64,000 nucleotides of DNA from Pollenia angustigena (taxonomy: Eukaryota; Arthropoda; Insecta; Diptera; Polleniidae): positions 202,696,208-202,760,207 of the forward strand of contig OV884058.1 of the NCBI GenBank assembly GCA_930367215.1. The letters are read 5' to 3'. Under the pieces are notes generated by a model, which was given only the letters and a program-made list of their open reading frames with translations, ran no database searches and had not been told where the DNA came from. Position numbers and translations under genes: made by a program. Below are positions 31,462-43,613 of this stretch, piece by piece (within the stretch, counting starts at the first letter, position 1; each line of letters begins with the position of its first letter).

Positions 31462-32138
31462 TTAACTTCATCAACCTCCTAACTTAAAAAAATACTGTTT
31501 TAACTGTTCATCTCAAACGATTGCTATTTTTGTGTTCTTTACTGCAACAACTTATTATTTCAATACTTTGTCTCAATTCTGTAAAATATAAATTATATTT
31601 TCGTATCTCATTCACTCATTTTTTAATTACTGCGCCAAACTCTTATCTTAATATGTGCAGTTGGTAAACAGTTAAGAAGTTTAAACATTTCGTCTTTGCG
31701 TAAATTTGCGTACAGTGAGTATGTATATTAGTTAGTAAGTAAATTATGTATGCATGGGAGTCCCGTTATTTATAGTTTTTTTGTTGTATTTTGCTAATTT
31801 TTTTTTGTAGTACATATAAATTCTTGGTGCCTATATAATTGCATTTTAGTTGTGAACTTGGTTTTGCTTGGTAAAAATCTAATTCTGTGGAACTTTAGTT
31901 TTGATTGCAAAATGAGTGATACAATCGATGTTCTTGATGCTGAAACGGGGTGTTTTGTTTTCAAGAATCTTTGTCAAGAACCTAAAACACAACAAACAGA
32001 AAACGTAATATTGGATGATATTTCATATTTTGTCTCAGTGGATTCTGATGTCTCTAGTTTTTCCTCCAAATGCGATTTTTCAGCAAGTGAAAGCGAGTAC
32101 CATCCCAGCACTGATTCCGATTTGTCTGATAATGTATC

Positions 32139-32346
32139 GGGTGCGTTCGTAAAAGCATCACTGCGCTGCATCAGTGATTTCAAGTGGTAATATATTTATC
32201 AGTGAAGTAAATGTGGACCGAAAAATTGTGAAATACTCCACAAAATAATAGTCACACAATAATATAAGTTATTATTATTCTTTTATCGCCATTAGAAAAA
32301 GTTTGCTTTGCTGATGCAGCGCAGTGATGCATTAACAAACGAACCC
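32139..32346. mobile_element. 208-bp MITE, ATC target duplication
   Basis: GGGTGCGTTCGTAAAAGCAT (32139) and the complement of GGGTTCGTTTGTTAATGCAT (ending 32346), with ATCACTGCGCTGCATC shared inside. ATC is duplicated at 32136-32138 and 32347-32349. Removing it restores the host codons for SDNVSSSVLLDE. GGG-type ends and a 3-bp duplication fit PIF/Harbinger. Confidence 0.85.
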
Positions 32347-33148
32347 ATCTTCTTCTGTATTGTTGGATGAATGCTCTGGCGTAATTTCAATTAAAAGACC
32401 ACGTAAAGGCCAGGGAAATAAGCAAAACTGGAGTAGAAACCGTAAAAAACTTAAGCAAATGCGTGGCCAGGAGTATTCATCGATAAAGCGGAGCAAAGAA
32501 GGGAATGGAGTAATGGAAATTAGAAGAGAAAGAACTTTGAAGGCACGTTGCTGTTCGGAAATATGTGCAAAAAAATCCCGAAAGCAGTGCAACGAAATTA
32601 CAGAAGATGATAGAAAGAAAATTTTTAAAATATTTTGGTCACTGTCCTGGGAAGAGAAGAAATTGTATGTCGTTGCAATGGTGTCTCAAAAACCAGCCGC
32701 TTTGAACACAATTGTTACTTCTTCTCGGCGAGTAAACACATTAGTCTACACTTTGAAAATTTCTGGGGAGATCAAGGTTGTTTGTAAAAGAATGTTTTTG
32801 TGTACACTCTCTCTGGGTGAATGGAGCGTGTCCAAATGGGTTACTGGCAATCTACGTACAAGTGACGTTGGCATGGTAAAGAAAAGTGGACCAGCCAATC
32901 GTCAAAGCAAAACAAACATCGCTAAAGTAAATGACGTAAACATTTTTCTACTAAACTTACCTAAGATGTCATCACATTATTGCCGACAGAGTACAACTAA
33001 ATAATATATAGACGTTCAGTACAAGACTTGGGCAGAAGTGTACACAGATTTTGAAAAATATTTGATGGATCGCAACATTAATTAGGTTGAAAAGGCAACG
33101 TACAAATGCTTCTTAGACGCAGTACACAAGGCCAATATTAGTATATAC

Positions 33149-34698
33149 TAGAGTTGTCAACCGATTAAGAATAATTCGATTAATCGATCAAGCAAAACCA
33201 AACTCTTGTTCGAATAATTTAAAAAGGACGATTTTCGAACAACGAATAAATCGATTAATTAATGTCGATTAATCGAACAATTTTTTTTTATTAAAAATTG
33301 AATTAAATAAAAGCTTAGAATTTGATTTATTCTCATACGTTTTAAGTGATTTTCTACAAAATGTAGGAAAGTTAAAAAATATTGTTGCCATAGCCCTGGT
33401 TGTAGTTAATCTCAATGTTTAGTAAGCAAAAACCGTGTTGAGTACTCATTGTATTTCAAAAATGTATTTTATGTTCTTATTAAACAAATTGAACAAACAA
33501 TTGAGTGTGTGAGTTGCAAAACTCGTTCGTTACAACATTAAAAATACTAGCTGAAAATTGATTCTAACAGTTCTTTTGGCCCTTTATGAGAAGAAATATA
33601 CTAATTGTATCAAAGCATGTCCTCTTCCGTGATGCAATCAGAATATTACGAGTTTTGCAACCTTCTTAATTGTATCCGCAGTTTTTATTTTAAATCAAAC
33701 GTTAAAAAATGTTCAAGAAAGGGGATTTTTCAATTTCGGGTGAAAAATTTAGAAATAAACAAAAAGCTTAAAAATAAAGACTTGATTTATATAAATCATA
33801 TCTTAAAAATAGAAAATGTTGTTATTATATTATATTTTTATTAAAATTATTTATGTATGTATATCTTTACCAACGACATCAAGAAATGCCGAACTTCCCA
33901 ACAGACCAAAACAGAGAAATTATTAGTTTTCAGTCTGTGTTTGGCTCGAAGAGTGAAGTGTTTTAAATTGCTTTAAACAGTGCACAATTGTAAAAAAGTG
34001 ATTAAATTTTACATAAGTAAAAATCTTTTTGTGAATATGCCATATAAATTTAAACAGAATGCTCGTAAAGTATGTAATCAATCTTATTAAAGTTTAGAAA
34101 AGTATTTTTCTGTAAGCTTGTTCTAATATTAGACTTCTTAGCTTACATTATATTATATACAAGTAATATTATAGCAAGGGATCAGTTTTCATTATTAAAT
34201 AATTGTTTATAAGCATTTTATAATAGTAATCACAACACTTTTCTAAGCTTAAGGCTAATGCTAGTAAACTTGCTACAAGTTATTTCTAAATCTTTTTGGT
34301 TTGTTGGGTTGGTTCAATGGAAAAATACATTAAGAGAGACAGCGGCTGTTTTACAGAAGAAATTGTAGACAGAAGTTTGGCTGAAGATGGTAGGTCTGCC
34401 AACGCCTTTCGAAAATCCAGAGTAATATCGGATTATTAGAGATTAAGGGTTTTACTATGCCTTTAAGAAATACAACGATATGAAGTTAAGATGAAAAATT
34501 GTATGTACAAAAAAAGAAGTCATAACGGATGGAATGGAAGATTTTCCACAGTAATTTGTTTGTAAAAATAATTTTTTTATTCGTTATTCTTATCGATTAA
34601 TCGAATAATTTTTTAGATTTAATCGTTTCATCGAACGAACAAAAACAATTATTTGAATTATTCGAACAAAGTTGAAAGGCGAATAATTGACAACTCTA
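33149..34698. mobile_element. hAT element splitting the exploded gene
   Basis: TAGAGTTGTCAACCGATTAA (33149) and the complement of TAGAGTTGTCAATTATTCGC (ending 34698). GTATATAC is duplicated exactly at 33141-33148 and 34699-34706. Host codons continue ...NISIY / RPKKDQ with no shift. CGATTAATCG words are frequent under both ends. A short unrecognised frame lies at 33605-33844; no transposase domain is visible. Confidence 0.92.
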
Positions 34699-34904
34699 GT
34701 ATATACAGACCCAAGAAAGATCAATGTGATATCTGCTTTGCTTATAAAAATAATAACGTCCCAGAAGATGAATATCAACTTCACATAATAAGTAAGGATC
34801 GTGCCAGGAAAGAAAAAGCCGAAGACAAGGAACGTTGTTCAAGAGGTTTTTTTTTCATTATTTATTTATTGAATCTTCATATATTAAATATGAACTAACA
34901 ATAA

Positions 34905-37900
34905 CACACTGCTACAAAAAAACACTTTTTGTCAGAACTTGAAAACCGACCTAGTGGAGGTTGTAGGCCTAGGTGAGGACATACAAAAACCGTGTTCAAA
35001 AATTTTGAAACAACCTCGAAATTTTGAGTAATTTTAAAAAAACTGATTTAGGGTAGGTCGTAGCACTTAAGTTCATCTAACTCACACATTTTTTGTTCTA
35101 TTTCAAAATTTTAAACAGTTTTGGAAAGGCAAACAATTAATCTTTTATGAAGTTTATTCACAAAAAAAATATTCTAAGAAATTAGGTGAGTATTTTTCAA
35201 AAGTTTCAAATTTTTTTTAATTTTTTTCCTAATTTTTCAAGTTCAACAAGAGTTATTTTAATTTTTTTCTATGAAAACCTATTTTTGTTTGCACTGCATT
35301 TTAAAGATAATTTTATGTAGAAAAAAACGAGATATGATTTGTTAAAATCGGTTTATATTTGCAAAAGTTACTAAACTTTTCTAAAGTAAAAATTTTGCGA
35401 TAGCTTAACCTAAGTTAACATGTGGAGTTAAAAATGATTACTAGCCCTCTTACGTTTGTTCAATAAACCATCTGTTTCTCGTTTGAGAGACCAGCAATAA
35501 TTTGCCATCATTCTTATGTGGTTCTTTCCATCAAAACGCTTTTCCATTTGTAAAATTTCTTGGTGAAATCGTTCTCCCTGCTCGTCACTGAATTGACCAA
35601 GGTTTTCGGGAAAAAAATCTAAGTGTGCATGCAGAAAATGAATTTTTATGGACATTCGACATCCCATTTCAGCGTAAGACTCAAGAAATTCGTTTACCAC
35701 TTCAACGTAGCTAGGACTTTTTTGTTTCCCAAAAAGTTTTGACATAAGGAAATAAAACTATTCCATGCTCTGTTTTCTATATCAGTAAGCTTCTTAGAAA
35801 AATTTTTATCAAGCATAATTGTTCGAATTTGCGGTCCAATAAAAATACCTAAAAATCAAAAATAACATCAAGTTAATATAACTGTATTTAAGAAAAAAGT
35901 GTTAAGTACCTTTTTTATTTTGCCTTCACTTATTTGTGGGAAAACAGCTTTTAAATACAAAAAAGCATCGCCTTCTACATCCAGCCGCTTTACAAACTGT
36001 TTCATATAGTCCAACTTAAGGTGCAGTGGCGGTAGAATGATTTTATCTGATTCCACAATAGGAATATTCTTAACGTTTTTCTGGCCTATTTTAAAAGATG
36101 TCCTTGCAGGCCAGTTTTTACGCCTGTATTGGTCATCGCTACGGCTGCCCCACTCGCAGAGATAGCAAGGAAACTTAGTATTACCTCCTTGCATTCCAAA
36201 CAATATTGTCAGAACTTTTAAATCTGCAATAATTTGCCACTGCTATTTTCTATAATTTATTAAATACAGTATTTTTTACATTGTGGCATATGACTCTTTC
36301 ATTTTTGTAGCGTAAGCTATTGGCACTGATGGTAATTCATTTTTATTGTTCAATAACACAGTCCTTAAGGCCTTCAAAATATGTTAGTTGATTGTTAATT
36401 AAAAAGGAATTATTAATACCTACTTTTACACGATCCGTCCATAAACAACCTCCAATCATTCGCTTCATGTTGGTGATTAAGGTAAAAAAAACAACTCTTC
36501 TATATTTGAACAATACACAAGGTCATCACTACCATCACTGGTTTTAAAAATTTCCTCAAAACACGATTGGGGATTATCTCTTGGAAACGTTACTTTAAAG
36601 TCACTCTGTGTAATATTCCATTGTTTTAGTCGCGACCCTAAAACCTCTGTTTGTCTCCACGAAAGTTTTAAATCTCGCACAAGATCGCAAAAAATCAGCA
36701 TTTGTCACAAAATGTGGCTCAGCCGATTTTGGTAAATATTCCATATCACATTCCTCGTTTTCATCTTCATCATCATTTTGTTTATGTGAAGTTTCATTTC
36801 ATTTAATTGCACTTAATACTGGCTTAGTTACAGTTAACACATTAGCATACTTAATGCTATCACGATTTTTATATTGATAACCAGTGATGTTTGTTTGGCA
36901 AAAATAACAGTCCTGTGGTTTATGGAATATTTGATGATGCCAAATCATTGGGATAGATAATGGTAATGGCTGGCTTATTATAAACTCTTCGGACTTAGTT
37001 TTCTTAAGCACACTGGAACAGCTTGTACAAATACTTTCGGGTTCATACCATTTTCTAGAACTGTATGAGCAGTTAAAAACTGTATTGAAGGCATTACCAA
37101 GGCTTTATTTTTCTTTAGATCCAAGCGATGTTTTTTGTCAGCGAATAAACCGCAAACATAACAAAAATTATTACGCTTATCACACACTGCAGAAAAAATT
37201 AATCACAATTTAAAATTTCTTAAAGGATTACAAAAATTCAAACTTACTTATTTTAATAAAATTAATATTAATATCACTTCACTTGTCACAAATTTTACAC
37301 TTTTTTTTCTCTTATCTAAAAACAATATCCTCCACCAAAAGGTAGTATATAAACTTTGCCATTGTGTTGGTTTTAAATTCGATTAGTTTATGTATTTATC
37401 CAAATATATATAATTAAAAATTGCATATAAAAACATTTTAAACTTTTTAAATGATTCAAAAAAATAGGACATAATAAACCCTATTCATCTGTATTATCTT
37501 CCAGTTCGATTTTTTTAAATAAAGACAGATTAACAATAACGCAGGGTATATTTAATTCGGCATTATCCAATATAATAACTTCTCTTATAAAGTAAATACC
37601 AACAACGTTACTGTAAAATTACAACAAACAAAACACATTGCATTTTTAAGTTGATAAATTTGCTTGTATAGTTAATTGTTTTTTGTTTTGGGAGAAAATA
37701 CTAAAAACAGGTGTTAATGAAAAGTTGAATTACTTATACAGTTTTCATCTGATTTGAAAAATTTAAACCATTTTTTGTTAAGAACTAAATTTTCTTCATA
37801 TGTTGGTTTTAATTTTTATAAGTTTTCATATTAAAATAAGCAATGAAAACCTACTAAAATCAAAAAAGTTTATAATTTTCGTTTTTTTTGTAGATATTCT

Positions 37901-38185
37901 TAACAAAAACAATGGTTAAAACATACAACTGTATCAATAAATGCACGTTAATTTAAAGCGTAATCAGTTTTCTTTCCAAACTTGTTAAAAAAATTTAAAT
38001 CGGATAAAAACTGACCGAGTTACATGTCGATAAATTGACGAACATTACTGAAAACGGTTTTTTTTAAATAACTTCTGAATTTGAGGGTGTTTCTGAAATT
38101 TTTTGACACAATTTTTTATGTACTCAACAAGACCAATAACCCACGCTAGGTGGTTTTCCAAGTTTTTTTACACTGTAGCACCGTG
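34905..38185 (-). mobile_element. CACTA-like DNA transposon, 3.3 kb
   Basis: CACACTGCTACA (34905) pairs with the complement of CACGGTGCTACA (ending 38185); inside, AACTTGAAAACCGACCTAG matches AACTTGGAAAACCACCTAG. TAA flanks both ends (34902-34904, 38186-38188). It lies in the intron of the exploded gene and carries a multi-exon minus-strand gene (35428-37190). CAC-type ends and a 3-bp duplication, with a transposase containing a CxxC near the DDE-type core, suggest CACTA/EnSpm-related. Terminal matches are imperfect, so the boundaries are good but not certain. Confidence 0.65.
35428..37190 (-). pseudogene. Multi-exon transposase-like gene in the CACTA-like element
   Basis: From 5' to 3' on the minus strand: FCYVCGLFADKKH (Cys pair) after an acceptor TTTTTTCTGCAG; LPLSIPMIWHHQ and DCYFCQTNITGYQYKNRDSI (36799-37011); VRDLKLSWRQTEVLGSRLKQ (36477-36701); an exon near 36310-36370 (LLNNKNELPSVPIAYATKMK); ADLKVLTILFGMQGGNTKFP and CYLCEWGSRSDDQY with LPPLHLKLDYMKQFVKRLD (35868-36240); then KIHFLHAHLDFFPENLGQFS and DEQGERFHQEILQMEKRFDG (35428-35745). 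These blocks, in this order, form a family seen in many arthropod and cnidarian repeats. GT/AG sites are visible around 36240 and 36300. Frameshifts near 37000 and 36690 break it. Function is inferred as transposition. Confidence 0.7.
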
Positions 38186-38294
38186 TAATTAATCAAATCT
38201 TAACCTAATACGTTATTTTTTGTCCAGCCAGTGCCAGACAAAAATTTTCTTCATCGCGGGTTCTGTTCACTTTTATAGGTGTTTATCGCTCATC

Positions 38295-38816
38295 TTATTG
38301 AATAAGTGCTGCAGTGTCTCTTCTTCTTAAGCGAGTGTGGCCGCTATCATTTAAAATATTTCGTGCTAGTGGGTTCGGGTGCAATTCGAGCCTTTTTAAG
38401 TATTTTACCGCATATTTCGTAATCATAGTTTTAACTAATGGAACATTGAGATCCTTGTGAATATTTGAGTTTTTAACATACCAAGGGGCAGCTGTGATTA
38501 TTCGAAGTAGTTTATTTTGGCGCGAGGCAGTGCCCCATAACTGAATACCATTGCACCAGATTGGCTTTAAGATGGAGTTGTAAAGAAGAAGTTTGCAGTC
38601 GAGACTAAGGACAGAGTTTCTTCCAATAAGCCAATGAATTTGGATGGCTTTTAGTTTCATTTGAGTTAATTTTGCCTCTATATGGCTTTTCCACGTTAAA
38701 CGGCGATCTAGATAAATACCGAGGTATTTTACATGCGAATTTTGAGATATTATTTGATTATTGATTTTAATAGGGCTCATGATTCCCGACGCAAGGTGAA
38801 TGTTATATGTACGCAT
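38295..38816 (-). pseudogene. Jockey ORF2 C-terminal part (shifted frame)
   Basis: 173 codons overlapping the ORF2 frame by 40 bases. VKYLGIYLDRRLTWKSHIEA is the thumb-region motif that follows RT in Jockey elements, and SILKPIWCNGIQLWGTASRQ and LRIITAAPWYV follow as usual. The final RRRDTAALIQ stretch is at the normal Jockey C-terminus, so the ORF2 end is complete at the protein level. Confidence 0.85.
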
Positions 38817-40912
38817 TTTTGCTCATTTACCTCTATCCTCCATTGCTTTAACCATAGTTCAAGTTGAATTATACGATCCTGTAGGTATCGAGATGCTTTG
38901 TGACGGTTTTCGTGCACGCTCAAAAAAGATGAATCATCAGCAAATGTTGAAGTTTGTGTGTAGTTGTTTGTTGGCATATCCGATGTATATATTAAGCATA
39001 AAAGTGGGCCCAGGATGCTTCCCTGAGGGACTCCAGCGTCAATTTGCTGAGGAGAGCTTAAATAATCACCTTCTTTAATAATAAACTTTCGACCGACTAA
39101 GTAGCTTTCTAACAGCTTGTGTGTGTTTACTGGTAAGTTCAGCTTCAATTTATGTAATAAGCCTTCATGCCAGACTTTATCGAAAGCTTGAGAAACATCG
39201 ATGAAGAGAGCGGAACAATATTTTTTTTCTTCAAAGGCTTTTCTTATTGCGTTTACTATACGATGGGTTTGCTCAATTGTGCTGTGTTCTCTTCTAAAGC
39301 CGAATTGGTGGTTAGGAATACATCTATTTTCATTTAAAATTGGGGTTAATTTTGACGCTAACAGCTTCTCAAACAGCTTTGATATATTAGAAAGTAAGGT
39401 TATAGGCCTATATGACTCAACCTTTGTGTGATCCTTTCCAGGTTTAGGTATCATGGTGACTAAGGAGACCTTCCACTTTTGAGGATAGTATTCAAGGCGT
39501 AAAATAGCATTAAAAATTAAAAGAATAATTTTCTTTGCTATGCTGGGTAGCTCCAAAAGCATTTTGTTGCTGATCTTGTCAAAACCAGGAGCCTTCTTGG
39601 GGTTTAAATCACAAATAGCCTTTTCGATTTCGCTTATCTCAAATCTTAGCGGAACAGCTGCTCTAGCAGTAACAGGTGGTAACTCGACCGCAATATCGTG
39701 AGATATATTTGGGTATAATACGTTTTTTAAATGATTGACAAACAGATTTCCTTTTTCAACATCATTTCTTGCCCAACTTCCATTCAAGTTTCTTAATGGT
39801 GGTTTAGAGACAACTGGCGTTTTGAGATTTCTAGCTGCACGCCATAATGAGTAGTCTGATTGTGGGGTTGCATCAAGTTCCTTAAGATATTTTTCCAGAG
39901 AAGCCGTTTTCTTAGTCTGCAGTAACTCTCTTAGTCTTTTTGTACACTCTTTAAGTAAGTTCTTAAGTTGAGGGGATCTGTGCAATTGCCACTCTCTTCG
40001 AGCCCTCCTTTTTTCAGACAAAAGATGCTCGACATCTATGGAATATATTTTAATAGTTTTTGTTTTTTTGGGGGCAATATTGGAATGTTGAACAGCTAGT
40101 TTCAGAAAACTGTCAAAATTGTCAATAGAGCGATCTACATAATCCGGTGTACTGAGCGGAATATTTTCTGTGCAATGGGTACTGAGATATTTTTTATATT
40201 TTAACCAATTAATTTGCGTAGCTGTCGTCGGAGGTACAATTCTATTGGGGTTCATTATAGTAACAATTGTAGGTGTGTGGTCGGAAGATAAATCTAGGGA
40301 GGCTTCAACATGAATCGTTTCTATGGGAATGTTTTTAACGACGCCGAAATCTATGACATCTGGAATTTTTTGATGATCAGTGGGCCAATATGTTGGTTGT
40401 CCGCTCGCTACCACATTTAAATCCATTTTAGAAATTATGTTAAATAAAACACGACCCTTTGGTGTTATAAGTCGCGACCCCCAGAGGGTATGTTTAGCGT
40501 TATAATCGCCAGCGGCTAGGAAACACGGTCCTAATGATTTAAAATATTTACAATATTGGTCCGCCGATATTGAAAATCTAGGCGGGGAGTATAACGATGA
40601 AATTATTAGGTTTCTATTTAATTCTTCAACGCAAATGTTCGTTGCCTGGAGATAATCTTCACGATGATCACACATTAGGTAGTGTTTGACTCGGGCCTTA
40701 ATTAAAATGGCAGAACCTCCACAAGCTCTATCTCGAGGGTCCTTGGTATCATATAGTATATAACCATTTATTTTAAACGTATTTCTTGAGGTGAAATGAG
40801 TTTCAGAAATCATCATGACATCAATTTGTTTATTTTTAAGAAAGTATTCTAATTCATTTTTATGTTGGCGGATGCCGTTTGCGTTCCAAAAACAAATTTT
40901 TAAACAGTTCAT
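38777..40912 (-). pseudogene. Jockey ORF2: endonuclease and reverse transcriptase
   Basis: 711 codons from an ATG. N-terminal AP-endonuclease: WNANGI (residue 9), SETHF (36), GGSAILIK (64), YSPP (107), AGDYNAKHTLWGS (134), SDHTP (about 206). RT from about residue 430: KKAPGFDKISNKML, YRPITLLSNISKLFEKLL, FGFRREHST, ALFIDVSQAFDKVWHEGLLH (motif A), GVPQGSILGPLLCLIY (motif B), STFADDSSFLS (motif C, catalytic DD). The order and motifs are those of the Jockey clade. The enzyme nicks target DNA and copies the element's RNA into it. The frame shifts at about 38800 and the C-terminus continues in another frame, so this copy is dead by one lesion. Confidence 0.92.
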
Positions 40913-40913
40913 G

Positions 40914-41168
40914 GTTTGTTAAGTACAGCTTGCAATAACATCGATTGCATTCTAAGCATTTCCTGCATCATATTACCCATTGTGTTCGTAAAATTATTTA
41001 CCGTTTGCACTAAGGTTTCCATGGTTTTTTTCTAAACGGCTTAAATTAGAAAATTGAGTTTCATCATTACTTGGCGAGGCACCTTGCATTGGCTCATGGT
41101 TTGATTTTAGGACGTTAGCGTAAGATGTTCTGTTATTACTAGGCTGGGGGGCTTGAATTGCATTTGTG
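40914..41168 (-). pseudogene. Jockey ORF1 C-terminal fragment
   Basis: The minus frame reads NNRTSYANVLKSN followed by a frameshift near 41020 and then NFTNTMGNMMQEMLRMQSML up to just before the ORF2 ATG. RTSYA.VL (the linker) and a methionine-glutamine-rich tail are typical of Jockey Gag-like ORF1. The zinc knuckles and everything upstream have been lost by 5' truncation. Confidence 0.7.
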
Positions 41169-41192
41169 TTAACCTGATTTGTTACCTGCAAG

Positions 41193-41582
41193 ATATTCAA
41201 ATGTTAATGGTGGACTTGCAAGCAGTGCAAACAATTCCTCTACTTTCAACTGGAGCAAACTACTTTAAAACAATTGTGTGTGCATCAATTCACAATTTAT
41301 AACGAGTTTGGCAAAAATGTTGCTTGCTACGTATGGCATGAAGCCGAAGGCGGTATGGACTCGAATGTATTTACATCTTGCTTGCTGGACTATTTACAGA
41401 ATTTGAAAGACAAATCTAAGCCTAACGAGTTTGACCCGGTAGCACAATGATAACATTTTGCTACCGGGTATCTACAATCAACAACTACCTATTTCAAAAA
41501 GAAAATATGACGACTTGCAAGATTTAAACCGTATGATTCCAACCGACTATCATTCATTTTATGATAATTCGCCACACCAATA
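41193..41582 (+). pseudogene. Last exon of the exploded gene
   Basis: Starts after acceptor CTGCAAG (41186-41192). The G ending the previous exon (34845) plus AT here make a GAT codon, keeping the frame. It reads IQMLMVDLQAVQTIPLLSTG, shifts one base near 41270, continues LCVHQFTIYNEFGKN, and after a break at 41431-41468 resumes in a different frame with LPISKRKYDDLQDLNRMIPT and ends at TAA 41580. The middle of the domain that normally lies between these blocks is missing. See 31912-41582 for the whole locus. Confidence 0.7.
41435..41468. repeat. 10-bp perfect inverted repeat at the internal break
   Basis: CCCGGTAGCA (41435-41444) and TGCTACCGGG (41459-41468) around a 14-base loop. It lies exactly where coding sequence of the exploded gene is lost. 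Confidence 0.7.
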
Positions 41583-41781
41583 ATATTATTAATTCAATAC
41601 GAACTCTTTATTTTTCTTGTAATACTTTTTTGCAAATAAGTCCCAATTTACATTATACGATTTTTGTCGTTGCGATTATTGTCGTTTCTTCTTTGAAGTC
41701 GGTCTGATATTTACATTGTACGATTTTTGTCGTTAAAACTTTTTCTGTGCAACCGAACTTCAATACATTTTTCGTCAAATG

Positions 41782-42875
41782 CAGGGTTGTTAGGCATTTT
41801 TCTTCAAAAAACGTCAAAAGTTTTAACAAAATTCGTCAAAATCGTCATGAGCAGTTAACAAAATCGTCAACAAATCGTCAAATATTTAAATTTTACAAAT
41901 TGGACACAATTTATTGCATTGAGTGGTTCAAAAATATAAATTTTTAGCAAGAAATAATATGTATGATAAAGAAAGTGATATGGTTAAGTTTTATTCTATT
42001 TATTTCAGCAAGTGGGCCGAACTATATTTATCATATGAAAAGAAATTATTTATTTCATTTATCCATATTCGCAAAAACCATTAATTAAAATATAAAATCT
42101 CATTTGCTATTAACTCGAGCTACATATCTTTAAATGATTAGTTTTTAGCGCTATCACTAATGCAAATTGTTTTTACTGTTGAAGGTGATAAACCAAGGGT
42201 TGTCTATATCAACAGTCTTTTTACCCGACTTGAAACGTTTTATTACGTCCAATTTTAGTTCCAAACCAGTGCATTTTCTTCACTTTGCACTCATATTACT
42301 ACACAACTTATTATTAAGAACTAACTTCTTACTTCCTAACACTCAACTAAACTTAGAATAACTTACCTAACAGAATTAAATGGGAATTCGTCTATTTACA
42401 CGCAAAAAGAAAACTTCTTCACATATGATTATGACTTTAGCAACAAAATGAAATTGTATGTAGCGACGCAAATCGAAATCATTAAAACGCAAAGCGTATT
42501 TTACCAATTTTTAAAAAGCAGACCAAATAGGACCGAAGCAAATCGGGGCTCTAGTGTATATTTTTTGCCTTATCGATGGCATTCATTTAATTGTAGAACT
42601 CGAATTACTAGTGCTTCTAATGAAAACCAACTTGTTTGTGATGGGGGAAGAACTTTTTTATTTAATTTCTAATAATTTTTTATTTCGAAAAATTATTTTT
42701 ACGTTTTGAACTGTTCCCAATATAATTGTTAATATTTCTTGTAAGTGTTTTATTGATGCCAGAAAATCGTCATAACACTATGACTTTTAGTTTAAAAATC
42801 GTCAATCGTCATTTTACTGTATTTTCACAAAAAAATCGTCAAAATGACGAAAAATCGTCACATCTAACAACCCTG
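41782..42875. mobile_element. hAT element, 1.09 kb, exact 8-bp target duplication
   Basis: CAGGGTTGTTAGGCATTTTT (41782) and the complement of CAGGGTTGTTAGATGTGAC (ending 42875). GTCAAATG duplicated at 41774-41781 and 42876-42883. Dense subterminal AAATCGTCA words at both ends. No transposase frame. Confidence 0.93.
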
Positions 42876-43613
42876 GTCAAATGAGAGCGCAATAAGAGAA
42901 CGAATGAGCGAACAAAATGAATCGAAGAGTACACTCGCTTGTGTACCCCTTTTAATTCCTCTCTCCCTTCTCGCCTAAAAGGTAAAGGCTCAGTTAGGCG
43001 AACGTTGCTGTACCGTATCTGTACTGTATCCATCAGCTGTTCGTTTTTTGTTATATGAAAACCAATACAACAGCTTACCGAAATGCAATGTACCGTAGTT
43101 GCAACGTACCAATCTGTATAAAACAGAATTTCATGCCGTTGTTACGTGACATTTGTAAGACAGTGATGGGCGGCTTGTATGTTACATTGAATGTGGGTAA
43201 TTTTGCTTTTTTTTTTTGTTGGTACTTTTTTCAGTATATCTATGGAATTGCGACAAAACAACTTACAATACAACATATTTCCAAATATACATATGTTTAG
43301 ATGTTTAAAATAAACAAATGAATATACACATACAATGGAAATGTGAAACATATAAAAGACTTTATATGGTATCAAAACCTTGTTTGGTGTATGCACATTT
43401 ACAATAAATGTATGCTAAAAATTTATATATGCTAAAATTAAAATTTCTTTATTGTAAATCTATAATATAAATATTAAAATACATATTAACATGTTTTACA
43501 TACACAAAATACTGTTTTAATACCATTTAAATCATGTGGTACCTTTTCTGCACAACGGTCACCATTTGAACATTTTTGATTCCCATCACTGTGTGTTTTG
43601 TTTTATGTATACT

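Larger units (their letters stand above)
38216..41168 (-). mobile_element. Jockey-type LINE, 5'-truncated
   Basis: A minus-strand non-LTR element with the end of ORF1, full ORF2 (frameshifted) and a short T-run on the plus strand (38216 on) as the A tail. TTAACCTAATACGTTA (38200-38215) and TTAACCTGATTTGTTA (41169-41184) match at 13 of 16 bases and are the likely target duplication. It sits in the same intron as the CACTA-like element, 28 bases from its end. Confidence 0.85.
31912..41582 (+). pseudogene. Exploded gene: repeat-associated arthropod protein, split by four transposons
   Basis: One reading frame over five blocks: 31912-32138, 32350-33148, 34707-34845, 41193-41582. The 5' part is acidic and serine-rich, then a basic segment (PRKGQGNKQNWSRNRKKLKQ), a Cys cluster (CCSEICAKKSRKQC) with DDRKKIFKIFWSLS, VCKRMFLCTLSLGEWSVSKW, PKKDQCDICFAY, then DLQAVQTIPLLS, LCVHQFTIYNEF and VACYVWHEAEGGMDSNVF, and a C-terminal LPISKRKYDDLQDL. 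This order fits a multi-copy family found in many arthropods, transposase-like but not classified here. Two in-frame stops (33002, 33083), a frameshift near 41270 and a break near 41431 show it is dead. An intron (34846-41192) is inferred. Confidence 0.75.
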
